Position numbers and translations under genes: made by a program. Below the pieces are notes generated by a model. The model saw only the letters and a list, made by a program, of their open reading frames with translations, did no database searches and was not told the DNA's origin. DNA of 45,706 nt from the NCBI RefSeq assembly GCF_020852195.1, contig NZ_JADZBI010000174.1, positions 1-45,706 of the forward strand, given 5' to 3'. Position 1 is the first letter of the stretch. Every line of letters starts with the position of its first letter. The stretch comes from Hyphomicrobium sp. GTDB taxonomy: Bacteria; Pseudomonadota; Alphaproteobacteria; Rhizobiales; Hyphomicrobiaceae. Below, piece after piece: positions 15,822-22,700 of the stretch.

Positions 15822-17420
15822 ATGTCAGCAGCAGTGCAAACACTCGATATTTCGCCCGTCGGACGCGTCGAGGGCGATCTCGACGTTCGCGTCGACATCC
15901 AGGACGGCGTCGTCGTCAACGCATGGACCAATGCGGAGCTGTTCCGCGGCTTCGAGATCATCCTGCGCAACAAGGATCCGCAGGCCGGCCTCGTGGTCAC
16001 GCCGCGCGCCTGCGGCATCTGCGGCGCCTCGCATCTGACATGCGCAGCCTGGGCGCTCGATACGGCATGGAAGACCGAGGTCCCGCGCAACGCGATCCTG
16101 GCTCGCAACCTGGGGCAGATCGTGGAGTCGATCCAGAGCCTGCCGCGCCACCACTACGGCCTGTTCATGATCGATTACACGAACAAGAACTATTCCAAGT
16201 CCCCGTTCTACGAGGAGGCCGTCAAGCGGTGGGCGCCTTTCACCGGCAAGAACTATGAGGTCGGCGTCACCATCTCCGGCCGTCCCGTCGAGATCTATGC
16301 CCTGCTCGGCGGGCAGTGGCCCCATTCGAGCTACATGGTGCCTGGCGGCGTCATGTGCGCCCCGACGCTCACCGACGTGACGCGCGCCTGGTCGATCCTC
16401 GAGCACTTCCGCCGCAACTGGTTCGAGCCCATGTGGCTCGGCTGCTCGCTCGAGCGCTACGAGCAGATCCGTTCCTACAACGACTTCCTGGCCTGGCTGG
16501 ACGAGCGGCCGGAGCACGCCAACTCCGATCTCGGCATGTTCTGGCGCATGTCGAAGGATATCGGCCTCGATAAGTACGGGCGTGGGCACCATAAGTATGT
16601 CTCCTGGGGCTACCTGCCGCACGAGGACCGGTACAACAAGCCGACCATCGAGAGCCGCAACGCATCCGTCATCATGAAAAGCGGCGTGTTCGACGGTGCC
16701 GCAGGCACGCACAAGCTGATGGATCAATCCTTCACGCGCGAGGACCTGAAGCACGCCTGGTATGACGAACCGCAGGCGCTCCATCCGTTCGACCGCACGA
16801 CCAAGCCAATCCAGAAGAACGCCGTCGACCACGACGGAAAGTACTCATGGGCATCGGCCGTGCTGCATTCCCAGGACGGGCGCCTCGAGGCCGGGCCGCT
16901 GTCCCGCCAGTTGATCGCCGGCGGCAAGCACGGAGAGAGCTGGCAGCACTACGACCCGCTCGTGCTCGACATGTACAACAACATGGGCGGTGCGAGCGTC
17001 ATGCTTCGCCACTTCGCGCGTATGCACGAGGGCGTGAAGCTCTATCGCGAGGCCGAGCGCATCCTGCGCGAGTTCCGGCTCAAGGACTCCTGGTACATCA
17101 AGCCGACCGAGAAGGACGGTCGCGGCTGGGGCGCCACCGAGGCCATCCGCGGCGCGCTTTGCCATTGGATCGAGGTCGAGGGCGGCAAGATCAAGAACTA
17201 CCAGATCATCGCCCCGACCACATGGAATGTCGGCCCGCGGACATCAGACGGCGCACGCGGCCCGATCGAGGAGGCGTTGATCGGTACACCGATCTCGGAT
17301 CCTCATGATCCGGTCGAGGTCGGCCACGTCTGCCGCTCTTACGATTCCTGCCTCGTGTGCACGGTCCATGCTTACGACGCCAAGTCCGGCAAGGAGCTTG
17401 CACATTTCCGGACAGCCTGA
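15822..17420 (+). CDS. hupL: [NiFe]-hydrogenase large subunit, group 2a (Huc-like)
   Basis: 532 residues; catalytic subunit with the Ni-Fe(CN)2CO site that oxidises H2. The N-terminal GRVEGDLDVRVDI and L1 motif RACGICGASH give ligands C64 and C67; the L2 motif DSCLVCTVH gives C510 and C513. L2 has serine where most families have proline (DPCxxC). After H516 a 16-residue tail follows, to be removed by the protease encoded four genes downstream once nickel is in place. Starts at an ATG with GGGAGAG upstream. Related group 2a enzymes scavenge H2 at low concentration and feed the quinone pool. Confidence 0.95.
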   Translation: MSAAVQTLDISPVGRVEGDLDVRVDIQDGVVVNAWTNAELFRGFEIILRNKDPQAGLVVTPRACGICGASHLTCAAWALDTAWKTEVPRNAILARNLGQIVESIQSLPRHHYGLFMIDYTNKNYSKSPFYEEAVKRWAPFTGKNYEVGVTISGRPVEIYALLGGQWPHSSYMVPGGVMCAPTLTDVTRAWSILEHFRRNWFEPMWLGCSLERYEQIRSYNDFLAWLDERPEHANSDLGMFWRMSKDIGLDKYGRGHHKYVSWGYLPHEDRYNKPTIESRNASVIMKSGVFDGAAGTHKLMDQSFTREDLKHAWYDEPQALHPFDRTTKPIQKNAVDHDGKYSWASAVLHSQDGRLEAGPLSRQLIAGGKHGESWQHYDPLVLDMYNNMGGASVMLRHFARMHEGVKLYREAERILREFRLKDSWYIKPTEKDGRGWGATEAIRGALCHWIEVEGGKIKNYQIIAPTTWNVGPRTSDGARGPIEEALIGTPISDPHDPVEVGHVCRSYDSCLVCTVHAYDAKSGKELAHFRTA

Positions 17421-17512
17421 TGACAGGCTACCCTTCGCTGCGCCGCCCGGTTGCGAGCGAGTCGGATCGGGGGGCGCGAGACATCGGGTCGCGCCGGAAA
17501 GAAAGCAGTGAC

Positions 17513-17830
17513 ATGAGCGGCAAGGGCAAGGACGAGGCGCTCCTGCAAAGGATTGCCGACATGATGGCGGCCGGGCTCGAGACGCAGACCGAGCCCTTCC
17601 CGGAAACCGAGAAGGAGTTCGGCGAAATCCTTACCGAGTTGCGGCAACTATCTCCTGACGATCTCAGGTCCAAGCTCGTCATCAGCGGCTTCGTCGATCA
17701 TCCCTACGGACCGGAGCAGCAGCGCTGCTTCGAGTGCATGTACTATCTCGTGCATCGCAAGTGGTGCGACCTGCCGGAGCTTTCCGTGCCGGTGGAGCCC
17801 GACTGGTGGTGCCGTCTCTGGAGGATCTGA
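17513..17830 (+). CDS. HiPIP-like four-cysteine protein 1
   Basis: 105 residues without a signal peptide. The N-terminal part is helical and acidic; the last 35 residues carry C72-x2-C75-x9-C85-x14-C100, ending WWCRLWRI. Cysteine spacing and the final W-C-x-x-W are those of high-potential iron-sulfur proteins, which hold one [4Fe-4S] cluster in a small loop-rich fold. Classical HiPIPs are exported; this one is cytoplasmic, on the same side as the hydrogenase. It and the next gene are paralogues (shared SKLVI-x-GF, CMYYLVHR, LPEL, PVEP). An electron-carrier or accessory-subunit role for the hydrogenase is inferred; a zinc site is the main alternative. Confidence 0.75.
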   Translation: MSGKGKDEALLQRIADMMAAGLETQTEPFPETEKEFGEILTELRQLSPDDLRSKLVISGFVDHPYGPEQQRCFECMYYLVHRKWCDLPELSVPVEPDWWCRLWRI

Positions 17831-17857
17831 GTCGCGCGCAAGCTGTCGAGGTGCCTC

Positions 17858-18187
17858 ATGGCCGAAGACGCTCAACTGCAGAACGATGTGCAAGAACGTC
17901 AGGAGATCGCCGCTCTTCTCGCCTCGGGGCTCGAGACGGAGGTGTTTCCGCGGGCCGATACCCATGAGGGCGTGCAGGAGATCATCGCGCGACTGAGGCG
18001 CGCCGATGGCGACCTCAAGTCCAAGCTCGTCATTGCCGGGTTCACCGACTATCCGGTCGAGCACGGCGGCATCGAGCAGCCGTGCGAGACCTGCATGTAC
18101 TATCTCGTCCACCGCAGGTACTGCGAGCTTCCGGAACTCGACTGTCCGGTAGAGCCTCAGTGGTCATGCCGGTTGTGGCGCATCTAG
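17858..18187 (+). CDS. HiPIP-like four-cysteine protein 2
   Basis: 109 residues, paralogue of the preceding gene, 27 bases downstream. It keeps the same spacing: C76-x2-C79-x9-C89-x14-C104, and ends SCRLWRI; an extra cysteine (C96) is present. The N-terminal helical region differs (ALLASGLETEVFPRADTHEG), so the two copies have specialised. The shared KSKLVIAGFTDYP segment just before the cysteine domain may be a docking surface. No signal peptide. Two near-identical small cluster proteins in one hydrogenase operon suggest a heterodimer or two-step relay (inference). Confidence 0.75.
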   Translation: MAEDAQLQNDVQERQEIAALLASGLETEVFPRADTHEGVQEIIARLRRADGDLKSKLVIAGFTDYPVEHGGIEQPCETCMYYLVHRRYCELPELDCPVEPQWSCRLWRI

Positions 18188-18219
18188 CGAGGCAGGCTCA
18201 TGTCCGGGGCTCGGGTTCA

Positions 18220-18717
18220 ATGATCGCTGTCATCGGGTGTGGAAACGCCAACAGAACGGACGACGCAGCGGGGCTTGAGGTCATCAGGCTCCTCAAGGGA
18301 TCGGAAGCGCTCCGTCGGCGCCCCGATGTTCAGTTGCTCGATGCCGGGACCGACGGGATGGCCGTCATGTTCGCGGCCCGTGGATGCACGACGCTGATCG
18401 TGGTCGATAGCTGTCGGACCGAGGCGGAGGCTGGCGCCATTTTCGAGGTGCCCGGAAGCGAAGTGGAGACGAAACACACGCCCTCCCTCAACTTGCACGA
18501 TTTTCGCTGGGATCACGCACTCTACGCAGGCCGGCAGATCTACCGCGACGCGTTTCCCAAGGACGTGACGGCTTTTCTCATCGAGGCGCACTCCCTCGAG
18601 CTCGGTTGCGAACTTACTGCGGACGTTGCCCGCTCCGTTGCCGTCGTTGCGCAGCGGATCGAGGCTCGCATCATGGCGCGCACGGAGAGCAGACCTTGTC
18701 CGGAGACCCGATCATGA
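18220..18717 (+). CDS. hupD: Hydrogenase maturation protease
   Basis: 165 residues; M52/HyaD-type endopeptidase that cuts the C-terminal tail of the large subunit after nickel insertion. The opening MIAVIGCGNANRTDDAAG contains the family's G-x-G-N and the first metal acid (D15/D16 region), VVDSCR the second, and NLHDFRWDH the histidine. The ATG at 18220 gives the usual start directly before the first strand. Its stop overlaps the next ATG. The substrate is HupL, encoded in the same operon. Confidence 0.9.
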   Translation: MIAVIGCGNANRTDDAAGLEVIRLLKGSEALRRRPDVQLLDAGTDGMAVMFAARGCTTLIVVDSCRTEAEAGAIFEVPGSEVETKHTPSLNLHDFRWDHALYAGRQIYRDAFPKDVTAFLIEAHSLELGCELTADVARSVAVVAQRIEARIMARTESRPCPETRS

Positions 18718-19025
18718 CCGACGGCTGCGTTCTCGTCGTGCGGCGCGGGGCGCTGCATCTTACGCGTCAAGTCTATGAGCGCTTCTTCGATCGTTTGGAC
18801 AACGTCGTGCTGCTGCGCGACGGCAGCAATCTCGTGATCCTTCCCGTGCGCCATCAAGCGGCGGGCGGCTATGTGATCAAGCTCCGCTCGGGCTCTGGCG
18901 ACCGCGCCGTCGTTGCCGCGGACTTCTTCCGAGACAACGGCGTGGATGACGACATCCAGCTCACCCTTTCGGCGGCGTGGGACGAGCAGCGGGCCGCTCT
19001 GATCGCAGTGGGCGCATTCGACTGA
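18714..19025 (+). CDS. Orphan protein of the hydrogenase operon
   Basis: 103 residues, start codon overlapping the protease stop (ATGA). Soluble, mixed alpha/beta composition; segments GCVLVVRRGALHLTRQVYER and SNLVILPVRHQAAGGYVIKL resemble a small beta-barrel or double-psi fold but no family is recognised. No cysteine ligand set, signal or membrane helix. Being the last gene of the structural unit, translationally coupled to the protease, it may aid maturation or recruit partners. Function unknown. Confidence 0.75.
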   Translation: MTDGCVLVVRRGALHLTRQVYERFFDRLDNVVLLRDGSNLVILPVRHQAAGGYVIKLRSGSGDRAVVAADFFRDNGVDDDIQLTLSAAWDEQRAALIAVGAFD

Positions 19026-19134
19026 TAACTAAGTTTACATTATGCAATTTTCATAGACAATTTTGATGTAATGCGCTTACTCTATTGCCAATGAACTTTA
19101 CCGCTCGAAGAAGCGGATCACGGGAGGGTGTGGC

Positions 19135-20163
19135 GTGGCAATCGGAGTCGAGGAGCAGGTCAACGCCGCTCTCGCTGCTGCCGAAGCAGAGACGGCAAGC
19201 CCCGCCGACCGCGCCGAGATGCTGATGGAGATTGCCATCGGCCTGCAGGTGAAGCCCAGGTCTCCCCAAGAGCTGATCGTTGCCGTCGAGCTATACGAGC
19301 GCGCGCTCACACTCTGTCCGCCCGAGCAGCCGCTGCTTGCCGCACGCATCCGCGCACGCAAGGCCACGGCCTTGCAGGCATTGCCTGAGGCGGGCACGGA
19401 TTCGCTCGACAAGGCGCGTGAGGCGCTTGACGAGGCACTTCCCGTCATTCGCACGGACGGCGCGCCCGAGGAGCTGGCCGAGATCGAGATGAACCTCGGC
19501 CTCGTGTTGCAAAGCCTTGCCGGCGCCGGGAAGGCGCGCATCACCGACGCCATCTCCGCCTATCAGCGCGCGCTCCGTACCTTTGATCGCGCTCGGTTCC
19601 CTAAGGAATACGCGATCCTTCAGAACAATCTCGCAACGGCTTTTCTATCCATCCCCTTTGCCGATGAACGCGCGAAAATGCGCGAGGCCCTCGCCGTTCA
19701 GGCCTTCGAAGAGGGGCTTAAGGTCGTCAACCTGATCGACCATCCTGCCGAGTACGCGATGTTGCAGAACAACCTCGGTAACGCGCTTCAGTATGCGTCG
19801 TCGAGCCACGCCGTCGAAAACAACGTGCGCGCGCTCGAAGCCTACGACGAGGCGCTGAAGGTGCGTACGCGCGAGGCCATGCCCGTCGCCTATGCAAATA
19901 CCATCGCCAACAAGGCGAACTGCGTCTGGAATCTTCCTGACGATCCCGAGAATCAGGACGCCGGCAACCGGCAGAACCTCGCAATAGCTGCAAGGCTTTA
20001 TGCGGAGGCACGCGAGATCTTCAATGCCGCGGGAGAGCAGGAGAAGGCCCGCATTATGGCCGAGGCTATCGACCAGATCAGCCGCGAGAGCCTGTCGGTC
20101 GCGCATACGAATCGCACCGGATCAGCGAACGGACACCGCAGAGAAGGAGACCAGGTGCAATGA
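19135..20163 (+). CDS. TPR-repeat protein of the hydrogenase locus
   Basis: 342 residues from a GTG with GGGAGG seven bases upstream, after a 109-base AT-richer gap that may hold a second promoter. It is nearly all helical, with repeated tetratricopeptide-like units: AVELYERALTLCPPEQPLLA, DAISAYQRALRTFDRARFPK, EYAMLQNNLGNALQYA, ALEAYDEALKVRTREAMPVA. The repeat LQNNL(G/A)-A recurs twice (residues about 163 and 204). TPR proteins of this kind occur in group 2a (Huc) loci and probably scaffold complex assembly. It overlaps the next small membrane gene. Confidence 0.85.
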   Translation: MAIGVEEQVNAALAAAEAETASPADRAEMLMEIAIGLQVKPRSPQELIVAVELYERALTLCPPEQPLLAARIRARKATALQALPEAGTDSLDKAREALDEALPVIRTDGAPEELAEIEMNLGLVLQSLAGAGKARITDAISAYQRALRTFDRARFPKEYAILQNNLATAFLSIPFADERAKMREALAVQAFEEGLKVVNLIDHPAEYAMLQNNLGNALQYASSSHAVENNVRALEAYDEALKVRTREAMPVAYANTIANKANCVWNLPDDPENQDAGNRQNLAIAARLYAEAREIFNAAGEQEKARIMAEAIDQISRESLSVAHTNRTGSANGHRREGDQVQ

Positions 20164-20369
20164 TGGAAGGGGCTCTCTTGGATTCAACGGCGCTCGCGCT
20201 CGTCGCCGGCATTGTCGCCGCGTTGCTGGGCGGAACTGTGGGCGGCATCGTGACAGGCGGCAAGGCGTTGGGGACGGAGCTCGCGGCGTTCATGGGTGCC
20301 TTCTACGGCGTCGTCGCAGGCACTGTCGGTGTCGTGCTCGGTCTCCTCGCAACCGCGTACATCGGCTAG
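20160..20369 (+). CDS. Small Gly/Ala-rich membrane protein
   Basis: 69 residues; the ATG overlaps the TPR stop. Two hydrophobic helices separated by a glycine-rich turn: ALALVAGIVAALLGGTVGG and FMGAFYGVVAGTVGVVLGLL. Glycine zipper-like spacing (G-x3-G) suggests oligomerisation in the membrane. No family is recognised. Together with the next gene it could anchor the cytoplasmic hydrogenase and its TPR/Rieske partners at the quinone pool (inference). Confidence 0.72.
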   Translation: MMEGALLDSTALALVAGIVAALLGGTVGGIVTGGKALGTELAAFMGAFYGVVAGTVGVVLGLLATAYIG

Positions 20370-20380
20370 GGAGACGAACG

Positions 20381-20605
20381 ATGCTTGAGATGGTCAGGAG
20401 CTCGGCGAGCCTCTTCTTTCAAGGCAAGCTCTTTGCCGAGCCGTTGAAAGCCTACACGCAGCTTGCGCTCGGCATTCTCATCGCGGCGATCGTCCTCGTC
20501 GCGGCCCGCGAGGGCGGCCTCGCTTTGGTTCCCGCCGCCGCTCTCGCGGGGTTCATCGCCGGCGCGCTGCAGCCATATCTCTTCCGCAACCTTCGCTATC
20601 GGTAG
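20381..20605 (+). CDS. Small membrane protein
   Basis: 74 residues starting 11 bases after the previous stop, with GGGAGA upstream. The amphipathic N-terminus (SSASLFFQGKLFAEPLKAYT) is followed by two helices, LALGILIAAIVLVAA and LVPAAALAGFIAGALQPYLF, and a basic tail (RNLRYR), which puts the C-terminus in the cytoplasm. No family recognised. It is the second tiny membrane protein in a row inside the hydrogenase accessory operon. Confidence 0.72.
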   Translation: MLEMVRSSASLFFQGKLFAEPLKAYTQLALGILIAAIVLVAAREGGLALVPAAALAGFIAGALQPYLFRNLRYR

Positions 20606-20610
20606 GTCAG

Positions 20611-21507
20611 GTGTCCGCGCTCGGGGCCATATCCACTGCGTCCACAGCGCCCGAGAGCGAGCGCAACGATTTCGCTCATCTCGTTGGCGACGTCGAGCGG
20701 CTGGAGATGATCTTCGACGGCTGGGATGAGACGGCCCGTGGCGCCGCGCGCGCTTACGGTCTCGCCTTAGAGACGCTCAACGGCGAGGCGTTGCGCCGCC
20801 TCGTAGCCGCTCTCAAACGCGACCCCGCAGCGCTCGCAGCCATGAAGCAGGCCGTAACCGACGAGGTCGTCTATGCCGTTATGCGCCGGCACGGCCTTGT
20901 CAAGCCGAGCCTCACCGAGCGCGTCGAGGCGGCGCTGGAGAGCATTCGTCCGATGCTCGCCTCTCACGGCGGTGACGTGGAGCTCGTCGGCATCGCGCCG
21001 CCCGCCATCGAGGTACGCTTCACGGGATCGTGCGACGGCTGTCCAGCTTCTGCACTCACCTTCCACGCCGGCGTGAAGAAGGCGGTCGAGGAGGCCTGTC
21101 CCGAGATCACCGAGATCCTCCAGGTGAAGGGTATGGCTTCCTCGCCAGCCAACGGCGAGACTGTGCGGTTCGTGAGCCCATTCGCGCTCGGAGCGGGCGG
21201 ACAATGGCACTACGCTGCAAAGCTCTCGGACATACCCGAGGGCGGCATCAAGGCGCTGTGTCTCGAAGGCGAGAAGGTTCTGCTCTCTCGGCGCGGCTCT
21301 ATCGTGACGTGTTTCCAGAATGCCTGCGCGCATCTCGGGCTGGCGCTCGACGACGGAGACATCGAGGACGGCATCATCACCTGTCCCTATCACGGCTTCC
21401 GCTATGACCTTTCGAGCGGCGAATGCCTGACCGCCCCCGCCGTGCAACTTCAACCGCATGCTGTCCGTGTCGTCGGATCGCGTATCGAAGTGAGGTTGCA
21501 AGAATAG
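20611..21507 (+). CDS. NifU-domain/Rieske-domain fusion protein
   Basis: 298 residues from a GTG five bases after the previous stop. Three parts: a helical N-terminal region (about 20-95), a NifU C-terminal-type domain (about 100-175; TGSCDGCPASALTF, C141 and C144) and a Rieske [2Fe-2S] domain (about 185-298; CAHLG with C239 and H241, CPYHGFRYDL with C258 and H261). Both Rieske ligand pairs are intact. Iron-sulfur proteins of this type are tied to mycobacterial Huc hydrogenase (HucE) and proposed to take electrons from it. The absence of a signal or membrane segment keeps it in the cytoplasm beside the enzyme. Confidence 0.88.
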   Translation: MSALGAISTASTAPESERNDFAHLVGDVERLEMIFDGWDETARGAARAYGLALETLNGEALRRLVAALKRDPAALAAMKQAVTDEVVYAVMRRHGLVKPSLTERVEAALESIRPMLASHGGDVELVGIAPPAIEVRFTGSCDGCPASALTFHAGVKKAVEEACPEITEILQVKGMASSPANGETVRFVSPFALGAGGQWHYAAKLSDIPEGGIKALCLEGEKVLLSRRGSIVTCFQNACAHLGLALDDGDIEDGIITCPYHGFRYDLSSGECLTAPAVQLQPHAVRVVGSRIEVRLQE

Positions 21508-21509
21508 CG

Positions 21510-22700
21510 ATGCGCGTCTCGTTGAACCCAGTACGCCGGAAAGACAGGGAGCGCACACCGCTCCCCTCCGCGTTGCTGGACGCGAGCGGCGCCCGCATCA
21601 TTCTCGGCCAGCGGGTTCCTCGAATGGGGCTCGTCGAGCCGATCGCGCCGTCGGATGGAACGCTGTTCGGGCCGCGCGGTGCAGCGCTTGGCGGCGAGGC
21701 TGGCCCGCTGTTCGTGTGCGACACGGGCCATCACCGGCTGATGGTCTGGAATGCGGCTCCAGGACACGACGTAACGCCCGCGGATCTCCTCATAGGCCAG
21801 CCCGACTTCAGGTCTGAGGGGCGAAATGCTCGCGGCCCTGTGGGAGCGTCGACTCTCAATGTGCCGACCGGCCTCGCCGCGCGGGATGGTGTGCTAGCCG
21901 TCGCCGACGCGTGGAACCATCGCGTCCTCATCTGGCACGGGTATCCCACAAGATCGAACCAGCCCGCGGATGTCGTGCTTGGACAAAGCGACTTCGTGAG
22001 CAATGCGCCGAACCGCGGCAGCGATGCACCCACCGCCGCCAGCCTCAACTGGTGCTATGGCGTCGCGATCGCGGACGGTGCGCTCTACGTGGCCGACACC
22101 GGAAACCGTCGTGTGCTCAAGTGGAACGGCATTCCCGAGGCCAGCGGCACGCCGGCCGATCTCGTGCTCGGGCAGGACGGTTTCGAAACGCGCGACGAGA
22201 ACGGGGGACGCGTGCCCGGTGCCGCCGGAATGCGCTGGCCCCACGGCGTGGCGACGGACGGTGATCGTCTCTTCGTCGCCGACGCGGGCAACAACCGTAT
22301 CATGGTTTGGGAGACCCCGCCGGGCCGCAACGGCGCACCATGTGCGTTCGTTCTCGGCCAGCGCCATACGGCAGGCGTCGATCACAACCAGGCGGCCTAC
22401 TACCCGACTGCTGCATCGCTGAACATGCCCTATGGCGTCGCCGTGCTCGGCCGCAAGCTCGTGGCAGCGGACACTGCCAACTGCCGGATCGTCGGCTATG
22501 ACCTCGACGGTCTCGCCATGGAGGCGGCGGCGCTCTGGCTCGCGGGTCAATCGACTTTCGAAGACAAGGGCGAGAACCGCTGGGGCGTACAGCAACGCGA
22601 CAGCCTGTGCTGGCCGTACGGGATTTCGGCCTGTGGCTCGACAGTTGTCGTCGCCGACAGCGGCAACAACCGGGTGCTGATCTGGGAGGCCGCGCCATGA
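21510..22700 (+). CDS. NHL-repeat beta-propeller protein
   Basis: 396 residues with no signal peptide. Six repeats end in a common strand: FVCDTGHHRLMVW, AVADAWNHRVLIW, YVADTGNRRVLKW, FVADAGNNRIMVW, VAADTANCRIVGY, VVADSGNNRVLIW; each is preceded by a DLVLGQ-x-F-type segment, giving a six-bladed propeller. Bacterial NHL proteins are docking platforms. This one is a regular companion of group 2a hydrogenase genes as I recall, and probably holds together the hydrogenase or its electron acceptors. It begins two bases after the Rieske stop and overlaps hypF. Confidence 0.88.
   Translation: MRVSLNPVRRKDRERTPLPSALLDASGARIILGQRVPRMGLVEPIAPSDGTLFGPRGAALGGEAGPLFVCDTGHHRLMVWNAAPGHDVTPADLLIGQPDFRSEGRNARGPVGASTLNVPTGLAARDGVLAVADAWNHRVLIWHGYPTRSNQPADVVLGQSDFVSNAPNRGSDAPTAASLNWCYGVAIADGALYVADTGNRRVLKWNGIPEASGTPADLVLGQDGFETRDENGGRVPGAAGMRWPHGVATDGDRLFVADAGNNRIMVWETPPGRNGAPCAFVLGQRHTAGVDHNQAAYYPTAASLNMPYGVAVLGRKLVAADTANCRIVGYDLDGLAMEAAALWLAGQSTFEDKGENRWGVQQRDSLCWPYGISACGSTVVVADSGNNRVLIWEAAP

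Noticed and set aside
19026-19134. Second sigma-54 promoter before the TPR gene (ending TATTGCC)
   Set aside because: The -12-like TTGC is present, but the -24 GG at the right distance is missing. A promoter of another type may exist in this AT-richer gap.
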